The notes: generated from the sequence alone by a model not told the origin. DNA of 64,000 nucleotides from Stenotrophomonas tumulicola (GCF_014117215.1 NZ_JACGXS010000001.1:124001-188000); one strand, 5' to 3'; positions 53,791-63,271 are shown, numbered from the stretch's first letter. A program made the numbers and translations.

Positions 53791-53813
53791 CCGCGGCGGT
53801 GATGCCGCCGCGG
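53791..53813. terminator. GC hairpin between convergent genes
   Basis: CCGCGGCGG and CCGCCGCGG are separated by five bases, with no clear T run. It lies in the gap between the DUF4097 gene and the small basic gene and may serve either strand. Confidence 0.5.
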
Positions 53814-53825
53814 TCGCCGGCGCGG

Positions 53826-54008
53826 TCAGCTGGCCTTTTTCATCGACCAGGTGGTGCCGAGGACTTCGATCTTGCCGCCGGCCTTGCGGAACGCAGCCAG
53901 GTCGGCGGCGATGCTGTTGCTGTTGAGCAGGCCGCCGGACGAGCCGCCCTTGCGCTCATTGCGGATGGTGTTGCTGGCCTTCGCGGGGGTCTTTGCCTTG
54001 CGGGGCAT
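53826..54008 (-). CDS. Hypothetical basic protein, 60 residues
   Basis: I do not recognise this protein. It starts MPRKAKTPAKASNTIRNERK and ends with a short Lys pattern. The middle reads GGLLNSNSIAADLAAFRKAGGKIEVLGTT, so it is a compact basic protein with no signal. A Shine-Dalgarno (AGGAG) sits five bases upstream. Basic charge might suggest nucleic-acid contact, but that is only a guess. It lies 11 bases after the YkgJ gene on the same strand. Confidence 0.6.
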   Translation of the reverse strand: MPRKAKTPAKASNTIRNERKGGSSGGLLNSNSIAADLAAFRKAGGKIEVLGTTWSMKKAS

Positions 54009-54019
54009 GGGTGCTCCTG

Positions 54020-54466
54020 TCAGGTGGAAGGGGAGGTGGACATCCAGGCTTCTGCCTGGCTCTGGTAATGCCGCCGTTCGCGGTGGCAGTCATCGCCGCC
54101 CATCTGGAACTGGCGGCATATTGTCGGGCGCTGCGTGTAGATGGTGCAGCGCAGGTGATACGGATCGATGGCAGCGCACCAGCCTTCTTCGTTCTGCGCC
54201 ATGCGCCGACCGCCCTGGCCGTCGCTTTCCACCAACCAGATGGGGACGTCATCGCCGGGCATCAACCATACCGGCAGCCGGCAGCAGACTGCCTCACAAC
54301 GACGGCAGTCGATGGGGGCGGGCGGTTGTTCAGGTTGTAAGGCCTCGTGGGCCTTCGTGATGCCCAAGGATGGTCTCGATCGCGGCTCGGAGCTGGATTG
54401 CGGCCATGGCAGAGCCAGGAAGCATGGCCGCAGGGACCCGCGGGCGGGTCCTCTGCGTAGCGACAC
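54020..54466 (-). CDS. YkgJ-family cysteine cluster protein
   Basis: The protein has a Cys-rich metal or Fe-S cluster (DCRRCEAVCCRLPV near 53-66, then GWCAAID, LRCTIYTQRPTICRQF and GGDDC). The YkgJ family is of unknown function. The start is uncertain. The longest frame begins at 54466, and its first 40 residues look unlike the family and cross a GC hairpin. A TTG near 54367 is another choice with a poor Shine-Dalgarno. The C-terminal half is secure. Confidence 0.8.
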   Translation of the reverse strand: MSLRRGPARGSLRPCFLALPWPQSSSEPRSRPSLGITKAHEALQPEQPPAPIDCRRCEAVCCRLPVWLMPGDDVPIWLVESDGQGGRRMAQNEEGWCAAIDPYHLRCTIYTQRPTICRQFQMGGDDCHRERRHYQSQAEAWMSTSPST

Positions 54467-54542
54467 ACGTCGGAAAGCCCCGACGGAAAACGCAGGTGAA
54501 TGTCAAGCCGGTCGAGTTTAACGCGGATCGGGCGGAGATATG

Positions 54543-55904
54543 TTAATGGTCGCCACCGGCCGCCAGCGCCAGTCCCTGCACCACGCCGAAGGAAGCGTCC
54601 CCATGCACATGATGGGAATCGGGGAAGATGTCGACGGCCGCCTGTCGCAGGTAGCCCGCGCGTGACATGCCACCGGTCAGGAACACCGCCTGTGGCGCAG
54701 TGCCGATGTCCTGGCGGACCTGCTGCAACAGTTCGCGCAACTGGCCCATGTAGCCACTGGCGGCCTGGCCCAGGCCGTCCGCAGAGGCGGATGCCTGCAG
54801 TCCGGCCTCGATGAAGGGCAGCGGGCTGGCATGCCCGGTCGCGCTGCTGAGGGCGATCTTCGCCCGTTCCACCTCGCGGTACAGCCGGGCGGTGTTGCCG
54901 GTGTCCTGCAGCGCCTGCAGGCGGCTGCCCCACGGGTCCTCGACATGGTCGTAACGATGCTGGCGGAAATCGCGCTGGCGGGTCATGTCCTGCACGGTGG
55001 CCGCCTCCACGTAATGATGGGTGGGCACACGGGTGATGCCACGGCCGAACAACGGCATGTACGTCGCCAGGCTCAGCGCCAGGTCGATGTCGGTGCCGCC
55101 GCGGGCGATACCCCAGGCGCGGTGGATACGGGGTGGCTCGCTTCCGCCGACCCGGGCGTGGGCGACGTCGGTGGTGCCGCCACCGATGTCTACGATGATC
55201 GCTTCGTGGGTTTCGGCGCTGGTGGCGTGGTAATGCATCGCCGCTGCCGCCGGCTCCTCCATGAACTCGACCTGGTCGAACCCGGCGGCGACGGCCGCTT
55301 CACGCAGGATCGCCAGCGCCTGGTCGTTGCCGGCCTCGCCGATGGAACTGCGGAACTGCACGGGCCGGCCCAGCAGCGCTTCGCGCACCGGTATCCCGAG
55401 CTGCGCACTGGCGGTCAGGCGTATGTGCTCGAGGATATGGGTGGCGATGCCCGTGATGGTCTGTCGGGCGCGCGGGTGCAGGTTGTAGCCGAGCATGGAT
55501 TTCGGGCTCTGCACCAGGTTGCCCTCGTTCTCCTCGAAGTAGGCTTCCAGCGCGGCATCGCCATAGACCGCGTTCTGCAGCAACTGGCTGGAACTGCGCG
55601 GTTCGGCGATGCGGTTCTCCATCCATTGCCGACGCAGCACCCGTAGCGCCTCGCGCCGCAGCGATTCCACGGGGCGTGGCTGGCCAGCGGCGCGGGCATC
55701 GCGTGCGGCGCTGTCCATCAGCTGCTGCAGTTCATGCTCCTGCGCTGGATCGGGCTGGAAATCGCCGGGATCCTGCATGGCGCCGGGGAAGTAGACCGTG
55801 GTCCGGAACTGGTCGGCCGCCCCGAACCGGATCGGTTCCACGCGTCCGTCGCGGACGACGGCTGCGGCGGAGTTGCTGGTGCCGAAGTCGATGCCCAGGC
55901 GCAT
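54543..55904 (-). CDS. Hsp70-family protein (YegD-like chaperone)
   Basis: This Hsp70 nucleotide-binding-domain protein has 453 residues and no substrate-binding lid. The ATPase signatures are GIDFGTSNSAAAVV, VDIGGGTTDV and GGMSRAGYL (phosphate 1, phosphate 2, adenosine). A longer upstream frame lacks homology. The start at 55904 gives MRLGIDFGTSN. YegD-type proteins are proposed to act on protein folding, but the client is unknown. It lies downstream of no clear partner. Confidence 0.92.
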   Translation of the reverse strand: MRLGIDFGTSNSAAAVVRDGRVEPIRFGAADQFRTTVYFPGAMQDPGDFQPDPAQEHELQQLMDSAARDARAAGQPRPVESLRREALRVLRRQWMENRIAEPRSSSQLLQNAVYGDAALEAYFEENEGNLVQSPKSMLGYNLHPRARQTITGIATHILEHIRLTASAQLGIPVREALLGRPVQFRSSIGEAGNDQALAILREAAVAAGFDQVEFMEEPAAAAMHYHATSAETHEAIIVDIGGGTTDVAHARVGGSEPPRIHRAWGIARGGTDIDLALSLATYMPLFGRGITRVPTHHYVEAATVQDMTRQRDFRQHRYDHVEDPWGSRLQALQDTGNTARLYREVERAKIALSSATGHASPLPFIEAGLQASASADGLGQAASGYMGQLRELLQQVRQDIGTAPQAVFLTGGMSRAGYLRQAAVDIFPDSHHVHGDASFGVVQGLALAAGGDH

Positions 55905-56058
55905 GTGTGATCTTCCGGTATTCCGAGGGCCGCGCACTGTAGCGTGCCGGCTGGCGCAGCGCCAACGTCGACTGCCGGGACGGGAGCAGAAGCTGCGGGG
56001 CGGTTGGGGGGTGGGGCGGTTACAATGGCCGACTGTCGAATTCCCGCAAGGTCCCGCC

Positions 56059-56394
56059 ATGTCCGCCGTCCCCGCTTGCCCCCAATGCACCCTGGAAAAC
56101 ACCTATGCCGACGGGGCGCTGATGATCTGCGCCGATTGCGGGTTCGAGTGGACTGCCGAGGAAAGCGCGGCTTCCGACCTGGTCGTCCGTGACAGCAATG
56201 GCAATGTACTGGCCGCTGGCGATACGGTCACGGTGATCAAGGACCTGAAGGTCAAGGGCTCATCGATCCCGCTCAAGCAGGGTACGGTGATCCGTGGCAT
56301 CCGCCTGGTCGAGGATGATGCCGAGCACATCGAAGGCAACTCGGACAAGATCAAGGGCCTGGTGCTGAAGACCTGCTTCCTCAAGAAGGCCTGA
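56059..56394 (+). CDS. PhnA/YjdM-family zinc-ribbon protein
   Basis: The 111 residues start MSAVPACPQCTLENTYADGA, with an N-terminal zinc ribbon (CPQC and CADC), followed by the beta domain SNGNVLAAGDTVTVIKDLKV. The family was once named for phosphonoacetate hydrolase, but most members have no proven role. No phn operon is nearby. It is divergent from the Hsp70-like gene, with 154 bases between them. Confidence 0.88.
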   Translation: MSAVPACPQCTLENTYADGALMICADCGFEWTAEESAASDLVVRDSNGNVLAAGDTVTVIKDLKVKGSSIPLKQGTVIRGIRLVEDDAEHIEGNSDKIKGLVLKTCFLKKA

Positions 56395-56417
56395 GTACGC
56401 CTGCGGCACCACGGTAC

Positions 56418-57557
56418 TCAGTGGACGCGCAGGCTGGCCTGCTGCCGGCGCCAGCGTTGCAGGCTGTCCAGCTTCTCCTGGTAGCGCGTCTGTAGTGCCG
56501 TTCCACCGAGTTCCTGTGCACGCATCAGTTCGTGGTCGGCGCGCGGCAGGTTGCCAGACATGACGTAGGCGCGCGCCAGCGCGAAGTGGAACTGGTGTGC
56601 GCTGCCATACAGGCGGATCGCGCGGCGATAGAAGCGGATGGCGCGGTCTGCATCGCCGGCGCGCTCGGCCTGTACGCCCAGCCCATACTGGATGAACGGG
56701 TCGCCCTGGCGCACGTTCTGCAGGCGGAGTTGCAGGCGGGCAGCCTGCCTTGCTTCGCCCAACCGTGCCAGCAACGCACTGGCATTGGCCAGGCTGGCTA
56801 CATGCCGGGGAGCTGCCTGCAGTGCCCGCAGGTAGTACGCCTTGGCCAGCGACAGATGGCCCTGCCGGCTTTCCAGCACGCCCAGGTTGTTCAGTGCGGC
56901 GGTGAAATCATCCGCCTGCCGCAGCGATGCCTGCAGGTAGGCGCGGGCGCCCTGCACATCACCGGCTTCCATCTGCGCAGCGCCGCGGTTGTTGTAGAAA
57001 TGCGCCAGTGCGCGTGCATCGCTGATCGGGCGTGGGCCCTGGCGGTCGTAGAGCACGTTGCGGTCCAGGTCCACGGTAGCTTCGCGTCCGTTGATCCCGA
57101 TGCCGGCGTTGACATGGCCGACGCTGTAGAGCGCGCCTGCATCCTGGTACCAGGACACCACCTGCTCCACCTCCTGCACGCGCGCCTGGATGCCGGATTC
57201 GCGTGCCAGGGTGACGAACAGCAGGGTGAAGGACAGGCAGTTGGCGCGACGATACTGCCAGGTCTCCGCCACGGTGTAGGTCGCGTCGGCATCGTATTGC
57301 AGGTCCATGCCGTCGCGGTCGAATATCATCTCCGCCAGGCGTTGCAGGCGTTCTTCGCGCCCGTTGCCGGGAGCGATGACGCGCGCATGCAACAGCGCCG
57401 AAAGACCCGATGGGATGGCCAGGACCTCGTCCGGAGACGGCATGGGGCCGTTGAAGGTGGCCGGCGGCGTGTCGGCAGCCGGCATTTCCGCGCTGGCCTG
57501 CGCGTACGGTAGTGCCGTGCCCAGCAACAACAGGAGCATCAGCGACCTGCATGACAT
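56418..57557 (-). CDS. Transglutaminase-like/TPR protein
   Basis: The 379-residue secreted protein has a signal peptide (MSCRSLMLLLLLGTALPYAQA). A transglutaminase-like region lies at about 75-160 (RRANCLSFTLLFVTLARESG with the candidate Cys, GHVNAGIGINGREATVDLD). A tetratricopeptide array follows at about 185-375 (for example AYLQASLRQADDFTAALNNLG and AKAYYLRALQAAPRHVASLA). This layout is shared by proteins of unknown enzymatic role. An upstream ATG at 57680 gives a non-signal leader. Confidence 0.85.
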   Translation of the reverse strand: MSCRSLMLLLLLGTALPYAQASAEMPAADTPPATFNGPMPSPDEVLAIPSGLSALLHARVIAPGNGREERLQRLAEMIFDRDGMDLQYDADATYTVAETWQYRRANCLSFTLLFVTLARESGIQARVQEVEQVVSWYQDAGALYSVGHVNAGIGINGREATVDLDRNVLYDRQGPRPISDARALAHFYNNRGAAQMEAGDVQGARAYLQASLRQADDFTAALNNLGVLESRQGHLSLAKAYYLRALQAAPRHVASLANASALLARLGEARQAARLQLRLQNVRQGDPFIQYGLGVQAERAGDADRAIRFYRRAIRLYGSAHQFHFALARAYVMSGNLPRADHELMRAQELGGTALQTRYQEKLDSLQRWRRQQASLRVH

Positions 57558-57787
57558 CACCGTTCTCCACTGGCGCGGGAAAGGTCCACGGCAGGAGTCT
57601 AGCGCTGTGCCGGCACGCCACGCCGCCGCCGGTCGGATGGATGCCGTCATCCACACGCGGTGTGGACGAGGTCGCGGCAAAGCTGTGCATAACTACCTGC
57701 GGACGTTGCGCGGCGGGCATCGTGAAAGGGTGGTGAAATTTTCGCCAGTGCTTGCACCGGTACCGCCGCCGGCAGCATGCTGCAGCC

Positions 57788-58390
57788 ATGGAATTCCAGC
57801 CGATCCGCCTGCCCGCCGCGCAATGGGACGCGCTGCAGGCCAGCTATGCCTCGCCGCCGCGTGCCTACCACCATTTCGGCCACGTGCGCGCGCTGCTGCA
57901 GCACGCGCAATGGGTAGCCGATGGCCCGGGCTGGCGGCAGCCCGGTGAGGTCTACCTGGCCGTGCTGTACCACGACGCCATCTACGAAAGTGGCCGCAAG
58001 GACAACGAAGCGCGTTCCGCGGAGCTGGCGATGGAATCGATCCGGCACTGGCTGCCGGACGCCGGCATCGATGTGGGGCGCGTGCGCGATCTGATCCTGT
58101 TGACTGCGCAGCATGGTGCGCTGGGACCGGCGGACGTGGATGATGAGGCTGCCCTGTTCCTGGATTGCGACATGGCCATCCTCGGCGCGCCGGCTGCCGT
58201 GTTCGATGCCTATGACCGCGGTGTCGCCGAGGAGTATGCCGGCAGCGTGCCGGGCTTCCTGTACCGCGCAGGCCGGCGCAGGTTCCTGCGCAACCTGCTG
58301 CGGCAGCCACGCATCTTCCTCAGCGATCTGTTCCACCAGCGTTTCGATGCGCCGGCGCGGAACAACCTGCAGCGGGTGGCGGGCCCCTGA
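57788..58390 (+). CDS. HD-domain protein
   Basis: The 200 residues contain HD-superfamily features: YHHFGHVRALL near 27-37, and LYHDAIYESG with the HD pair. A later aspartate region reads LTAQHGALGPADVDDE. Metal-dependent phosphohydrolases of this kind hydrolyse nucleotides, but the substrate here is not known. The stop lies 45 bases from the OXLD gene on the same strand. Confidence 0.85.
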   Translation: MEFQPIRLPAAQWDALQASYASPPRAYHHFGHVRALLQHAQWVADGPGWRQPGEVYLAVLYHDAIYESGRKDNEARSAELAMESIRHWLPDAGIDVGRVRDLILLTAQHGALGPADVDDEAALFLDCDMAILGAPAAVFDAYDRGVAEEYAGSVPGFLYRAGRRRFLRNLLRQPRIFLSDLFHQRFDAPARNNLQRVAGP

Positions 58391-58435
58391 AGCCGGCCGT
58401 TAAACTGGCTGCCAACCCGTTGCCGGTGTGCGTGC

Positions 58436-58606
58436 GTGCCTGATTCCGATCCCCGTCCCGTCCCGCCGGAAGAGCCCGGTCCCAACGAATGCTGCGGCAG
58501 TGGCTGTCCGCTGTGCGTGCTGGACCTGTACACAGAGGAGCTCCAGCGCTATCGCGAGGCGCTGCGCGCGTGGCAGGAGCGGCATCCGGAAGGAGAGGCA
58601 GGGTGA
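58436..58606 (+). CDS. Oxidoreductase-like-domain (OXLD) miniprotein, 56 residues
   Basis: This small protein starts at GTG, giving PDSDPRPVPPEEPGPNECCG. It contains PNECCGSGCPLCVLDLYTEE, the CCGSGC-xx-C pattern of the OXLD family, also found at the N terminus of certain eukaryotic proteins. The conserved Cys cluster implies metal or Fe-S binding. It overlaps the DUF998 gene by four bases (GTGA), so they are coupled. A Shine-Dalgarno is not clear. Confidence 0.8.
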   Translation: MPDSDPRPVPPEEPGPNECCGSGCPLCVLDLYTEELQRYREALRAWQERHPEGEAG

Positions 58607-59232
58607 GTGGCGTGCGGATTCGATCCGGCATGGCCGCGTCGTGCGCCGTGGCGATGGTGGCGCTGCTGCTGTTCGTCGCTGTCGCGGCATGGACGCAGTT
58701 TGCCCGCCAGGACCTGGACTGGGTCCGGGCCACCTTGAGCCTGTACCTGCATGGCCCATGGGGGCTGGCGTTGCGTACTGCATACTGCCTGCTGGCGCTG
58801 GCCATCGCCTTGCTGGGCATTGCGATGTACCGGCATGGCATCGGGCCGCGCCGCAGCGCTGCGGCGCCGTTGTTGTTCGTCTGTGCCGGATTGGGATTGG
58901 CCGGCGTCGCTGTCGGCGACAGCTGGTTGCCGGAACGTGCGCCGCTGGCCTGGCCGCTGGTGCATGGACTCTCGGCCATGACCGCGTTCCTGTGCGCCAG
59001 CGTGGCGATGCTGCTGCAGGCCTGGTACCTGCGTCGCGAACCCGGTTGGCAGCGGTCCGCCGCGGTGCTGTGGTGGTGGGCATGGGCGGCATTCATCCTG
59101 CTGTGGGCGCACGTGCTGTGGCGCGGGCCACCGCGTGGCGCCGGACAGAAGCTGGTCATCGCCGTCATCGTCGGCTGGCTGCTGTGGCTGGCCTGGGCGG
59201 GATGGCGTCGCAGCCGGGCGCACAACGGCTGA
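58603..59232 (+). CDS. DUF998 family membrane protein
   Basis: The 209 residues from GTG at 58603 (SGVRIRSGMAASCAVAMVAL) show six predicted transmembrane segments (first at about 10-30, last near 180-200). The pattern ATLSLYLHGPWG followed by several helices is the DUF998 arrangement. An in-frame ATG at 58630 is an alternative start. The family is of unknown function. It is coupled to the OXLD gene upstream and is 80 bases from the AcvB/VirJ gene. Confidence 0.8.
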   Translation: MSGVRIRSGMAASCAVAMVALLLFVAVAAWTQFARQDLDWVRATLSLYLHGPWGLALRTAYCLLALAIALLGIAMYRHGIGPRRSAAAPLLFVCAGLGLAGVAVGDSWLPERAPLAWPLVHGLSAMTAFLCASVAMLLQAWYLRREPGWQRSAAVLWWWAWAAFILLWAHVLWRGPPRGAGQKLVIAVIVGWLLWLAWAGWRRSRAHNG

Positions 59233-59312
59233 ATCCGCCCGTTGCGGCATGGCCCGGAGCGCTGCAGCAGGCGTATCGTTGCAGCGGAATTCCTCGCCCT
59301 GTGGAGGCGTGC

Positions 59313-60677
59313 ATGCGGTTTGGCCGTAGTTGCGTTGCAGCAGTGCTGGCGATCGCGCCTGCTTTTTCCTGGCCGGTGGCAGTGGCTGCCGCTCCCGCAA
59401 CGGCAGTGCCAGCCAGCGTGCCGCGGTGGGTCGACCATGGCCGCTTCCAGCATGTGCCGGTACAACTGCCGGATTCGGGCGTGCAACGTGTCGTGGTGTG
59501 GTTCCATCAGGCAGGCAGAAGCCAGGCCCGGCAACTGCGCTTGCAGGCTCTGCGGCGCGACGGTGCGCTGGTGGTCGCGGTGGACATGCAGCAGTTGCGT
59601 GCCGCGCTCAGGCGCGAAGGCAGCAGCGACTGCGGGTTCGGCGCCGGTGACGTGGAAAATTTCTCGCGCTGGCTGCAGGCCTACCTGCACCTGCCGGGCT
59701 ACCGGCTGCCGCTGCTCGGTGGCGATGGGGAAGGGGCGATGCTGGCCTACGCACTGGCGGCGCAGGCTGGCCCGGGCTTGTTTGCCGGCCTGTTGACCAC
59801 CGGTTTCGATCCGGAGCAGGTTGCGCCTGGCCTGGCGTGTGGTACAGCCGTGGCGCAGGGACGTTTGCGGCCGGTGGCGTTGCCGCTGCCGTGGCTGGAC
59901 GCGGCCGGAACAGCCGACGCACGTGTCTTCCAGCAGGGGATCGCCAGTGCACGCAGGTTCCGGCAGACGGCCGATGGCGACGCTACGCCCGGATTGCTGG
60001 CGGCGGCACGGGTGATCGGCGCAGCACCGGGCGTCAGTGTCGCGCCACCGCCGACGGTGCTGGAGGGGCTGCCCGTGGTGGAAGTGCCGGCGCAGCGGCC
60101 GGGCGATACCCTGGCCATCTTCGTGTCGGGTGATGGTGGCTGGGCCGGCCTGGACAAGGCCGTGGCCGCTGCACTCGCCGCGCAGGGGGTATCGGTGGTG
60201 GGAGTCGATTCGCTGCGTTATTTCTGGACAGCGCGCACGCCGGCAGGCTTCGCTGCCGACCTGGCCCGGATCGCGGAACATTACCAGCGGCAATGGCAGC
60301 GTCCCCGCTTGCTGCTGATCGGCTTTTCGCAGGGGGCCGATGTGCTTCCAGCCAGCATCAACGAACTGGATCCGTCCTTGCGTGCGCAGATACAACGGAT
60401 CGTACTGATGTCCGTGGGGCGCCAGGCGGAGTTCGAATTCCATGTGGGCAACTGGCTGGGCAGCAGTGGCGAAGGACTGCCGATCGCACCGGAAGTCCTG
60501 CGCCTGCCCGCGTCGAAGACGCTGTGCATCTATGGCCAGGACGATGCCGATGCCCTGTGTCCGGATCTTCCTGCTGGTAGCGGAGTGCAGACGCTGGCAC
60601 TTCCGGGCGACCATCATTTCGATGGCGACCATGCGCGCCTGGCACGGGAAATCCTCAAGGCCGCCCAGCCCCGTTAG
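59313..60677 (+). CDS. AcvB/VirJ-family hydrolase, probable lysyl-phosphatidylglycerol hydrolase
   Basis: This periplasmic alpha/beta-hydrolase has 454 residues, with a signal peptide ending near VAVAAA, a VirJ-like N-terminal part, and the C-terminal VirJ domain with FVSGDGGWAGLDKAVAAALA and the nucleophile elbow GFSQG (Ser339). The Agrobacterium homologue AcvB hydrolyses lysyl-phosphatidylglycerol. Here the gene is convergent with MprF, the synthase of that lipid, so the pairing supports the same role. The start at 59313 has GGAGG seven bases upstream. Confidence 0.87.
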   Translation: MRFGRSCVAAVLAIAPAFSWPVAVAAAPATAVPASVPRWVDHGRFQHVPVQLPDSGVQRVVVWFHQAGRSQARQLRLQALRRDGALVVAVDMQQLRAALRREGSSDCGFGAGDVENFSRWLQAYLHLPGYRLPLLGGDGEGAMLAYALAAQAGPGLFAGLLTTGFDPEQVAPGLACGTAVAQGRLRPVALPLPWLDAAGTADARVFQQGIASARRFRQTADGDATPGLLAAARVIGAAPGVSVAPPPTVLEGLPVVEVPAQRPGDTLAIFVSGDGGWAGLDKAVAAALAAQGVSVVGVDSLRYFWTARTPAGFAADLARIAEHYQRQWQRPRLLLIGFSQGADVLPASINELDPSLRAQIQRIVLMSVGRQAEFEFHVGNWLGSSGEGLPIAPEVLRLPASKTLCIYGQDDADALCPDLPAGSGVQTLALPGDHHFDGDHARLAREILKAAQPR

Positions 60678-60712
60678 CGCGACGTCCCGTTGCCCTCCAG
60701 CGTGGCCAGGCG

Positions 60713-63271
60713 TTACCTGCGCGGCTCCAGCGAGATCAATCGCGTCGCATCCAGCAATGCAGCCGGCAAGTGCATGCCGCCCGGTGCGGCAAGGTAGCGC
60801 GGGCGCCACTGCGGTGCGAACTTGGACTTGAAACGACGCAGTCCACTGAATCCATAGAAGCGCTCGCCGTGCCGCGCCACCAGCCCGGCGACCCGGTTCC
60901 AACGCCCGGCCAGGCGATGTTCGGCCAGCCCGGACAGGGGCGCCATGCCCAGCGAAAAACGGGTGTGGCCCTGGGCATGTCCCCACAGGAACAGTTCGAT
61001 GAAAAGAAAATCCATCGTGCCCTTCGGTGCATCGGGCAAGTGCCGCATCAGGTCCACCGACAGCTCCTGCCCAGCCGGCGCCTGCCAGAGATTGGCGAAT
61101 GCCACGATGCGTCCTTGCGCCTCCACCAGCGCGACGGGGAAACGGGCCAGGTAGGCGGGATCGAAACTGCCCAGCGAGAAGCCCTTTTCCTCGCCGGCCT
61201 TGTCGTCCAGCCATGCAGCGGAGACCACCGCCAGCGCGGGCAACAGGGCCGGGACTTCCGCCGCCGATGCAACGCGGAAGGCCAGGCCGGCGCGCTTGCC
61301 ACGGTTCCAGGCCTGGCGCAGGTCGGCACGGTCGCGTCCCTCCAGTCCAAAATCCTGCAACGGCACCATCGCTTCCTCACCGAGCTTCACCAAGCCCAGG
61401 CCGAGATCGAGATAGGTCTGCCAGTACGCCTCGCCTACCTGGTAGAACACCGGCCGCAAGCCGAGTCGATCGGCTTCTTCGCGGAAACGCCAGATCAGTG
61501 CACGGGCAACGTCAGGTGGTCCGACCGGGTCGCCCATCGCGATCAGTGACCCGCCATGGCGCTGCATCATCACGAAGCCGAGTCCATTGTCGTCGCGCAG
61601 CACCGCTTTGTCGGCGGTGAGGACCAGGCAGGCCTGGGTATCGCGGGCCATGGCGAGCACCGGTGCCAGTGCCTGCAGCGTCGCCTCGTCTGCCGCCGGC
61701 AATGGACCGCGCGTGCTGTGCAGCAGCCGTGCCACGCCGAAGATCGCCACGGCGACCGCCACCAGCAACAGGGCACGCAACGCACGTGGCGCGCTGGCGG
61801 ACAACGCGAACTGCCACCACAGTTCGTTCTGGTACTGGACATGGCTGTAGACGAAGAACAGCAGCCAGACCACCGCGACCAGTACCAGTCCGAGGTTGCG
61901 GATCCATGGCCACGACCAGGCCTGGTCCAGCAGGGCACCCTCGCGGTAGAACTCGCGCCGTGCGGCCCACAGCGCGGTGGCGGCCAGCAGCGCGGCCATG
62001 GCGATCAGTATCTGCCCGCCGCGCAGCCAGATGGGAAGTGGCGCCAGTACGCAGACCAGCAGCGCCAGCATCCAGGCGGCATGGCTGCGGCGGGCCAGGC
62101 CTTGGCCGATCAACAGCAGCAATACGCCGCCCAGGCTGCCCAGCAGGTGCGAGGTTTCCAACAGTGGCAGGGACGCCGTTGGCAGGAGATGGTGCGTGGC
62201 CGGTAACGTGCCGTCGATCAGCAGCGCGGCGCCCACGCTGAACACCGCAAGGGCGATGATGTTCGGCAGCCAGGGGCGCAGCGCCTTCCAGCCGGCGCGC
62301 GTCGCGCCTGCGCTGACGCGCAGCGGCCGGCGCATGCTGGGTGCGATGGCCAGCAGCGTTGCCAACAGCAGCGGCAGCACGTAATAGGTGATGCGGTAGA
62401 CCAGCGCAGCGGCAAGCACCGCCCCAGGGGCTACCTGCGGCAACAGTTTGAGCAGGCTCCATTCGAACACACCCAGCCCGGCCGGAACCGTTGATACCAG
62501 CCCGGCCAGCACGGCCACCAGGTACAGGCCGACGAAGCCGGGCAGGCCGGTGGGGGTTGAATCCGGCAGCAGCACATAGAACGCTGCGGCGGCCAGGATC
62601 AGTTCCACCACGCTGAGCGCGGTCACTGCCAGCGTGGTACGACGGTCCGGCAGCCACAGCGCATGGCCGAACAGGGAAAACCCGCGACCCTGGCGACCCA
62701 CCAGCACGACCATCAGCGCATAGGCGAGCAGCACGCCAGCACCGGTTGCCCGGAGGGCCCCGGCCTGCAGCGGCAACGCCTGCGCGGCCGCCGCCGGTTC
62801 CAGGCACAGCGCCACGCCCAGCAGCACCCAGGCCCCGAATACGAACCCGAGGGTGCTCATCAACACCACCTGGCCGATCTGCGCCAGGTCCAACCCGGCA
62901 CTGCGATAACCACGCAGGCGGACGGCACCGCCGGTGAGGGCGGCAAAGCCCACCGTCTGGCCCAGTGCATGGGCCAGGAATGCGGTGATGCCCACGCGCG
63001 CGGGATGTACGTGGATGCCACTGCGGCGCAGGCCGATGGCATCGAAACCCACCAGGCAGGCATAGCTGGCCAGGGCCAGCAGTACGGCCAGCGTCAGCTG
63101 CCCGCCGCCGAATCCGTGGAAGGCCTGGCGCACCGCGCGGTAGCCGTGTTCGTCGAAGGCGCCCGCCAGCCCATGCAGTGCCAGGGCCAGCACGACCAGC
63201 GGAAATACAACGGCCAGCAGTCGTTTGATGCGCTGTGCGCGGGACGTCACGGACGCAGGAATGTCGGTCAT
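60713..63271 (-). CDS. mprF: Bifunctional lysylphosphatidylglycerol flippase/synthetase MprF
   Basis: MprF makes lysyl-phosphatidylglycerol from Lys-tRNA and moves it across the membrane, lowering membrane charge and antimicrobial-peptide susceptibility. The 852 residues have a long transmembrane N-terminal half (about 15-500, with VGFAALTGGAVRLRGYRSAG) and a C-terminal DUF2156 catalytic domain (about 545-850). The catalytic domain has LVLTADKAVLRDDNGLGFVM, YQVGEAYWQTYLDLGLGLVK and LGMAPLSGL. The start MTDIPASVTS at 63271 follows GGGAAG. The neighbour AcvB-like hydrolase is convergent. Confidence 0.94.
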   Translation of the reverse strand: MTDIPASVTSRAQRIKRLLAVVFPLVVLALALHGLAGAFDEHGYRAVRQAFHGFGGGQLTLAVLLALASYACLVGFDAIGLRRSGIHVHPARVGITAFLAHALGQTVGFAALTGGAVRLRGYRSAGLDLAQIGQVVLMSTLGFVFGAWVLLGVALCLEPAAAAQALPLQAGALRATGAGVLLAYALMVVLVGRQGRGFSLFGHALWLPDRRTTLAVTALSVVELILAAAAFYVLLPDSTPTGLPGFVGLYLVAVLAGLVSTVPAGLGVFEWSLLKLLPQVAPGAVLAAALVYRITYYVLPLLLATLLAIAPSMRRPLRVSAGATRAGWKALRPWLPNIIALAVFSVGAALLIDGTLPATHHLLPTASLPLLETSHLLGSLGGVLLLLIGQGLARRSHAAWMLALLVCVLAPLPIWLRGGQILIAMAALLAATALWAARREFYREGALLDQAWSWPWIRNLGLVLVAVVWLLFFVYSHVQYQNELWWQFALSASAPRALRALLLVAVAVAIFGVARLLHSTRGPLPAADEATLQALAPVLAMARDTQACLVLTADKAVLRDDNGLGFVMMQRHGGSLIAMGDPVGPPDVARALIWRFREEADRLGLRPVFYQVGEAYWQTYLDLGLGLVKLGEEAMVPLQDFGLEGRDRADLRQAWNRGKRAGLAFRVASAAEVPALLPALAVVSAAWLDDKAGEEKGFSLGSFDPAYLARFPVALVEAQGRIVAFANLWQAPAGQELSVDLMRHLPDAPKGTMDFLFIELFLWGHAQGHTRFSLGMAPLSGLAEHRLAGRWNRVAGLVARHGERFYGFSGLRRFKSKFAPQWRPRYLAAPGGMHLPAALLDATRLISLEPRR

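Noticed and set aside
60696..60722. CAGCGTGGCCAGGCGTTACC as a SMAG copy
   Set aside because: Only part of the core and the GTAG end are recognisable, too diverged to call.
58320..61214. A minus-strand frame of over 960 codons covering AcvB and the end of mprF
   Set aside because: It is antisense to AcvB and DUF998 and in another frame of mprF. Low-complexity Arg/Ala/His content and no family match.
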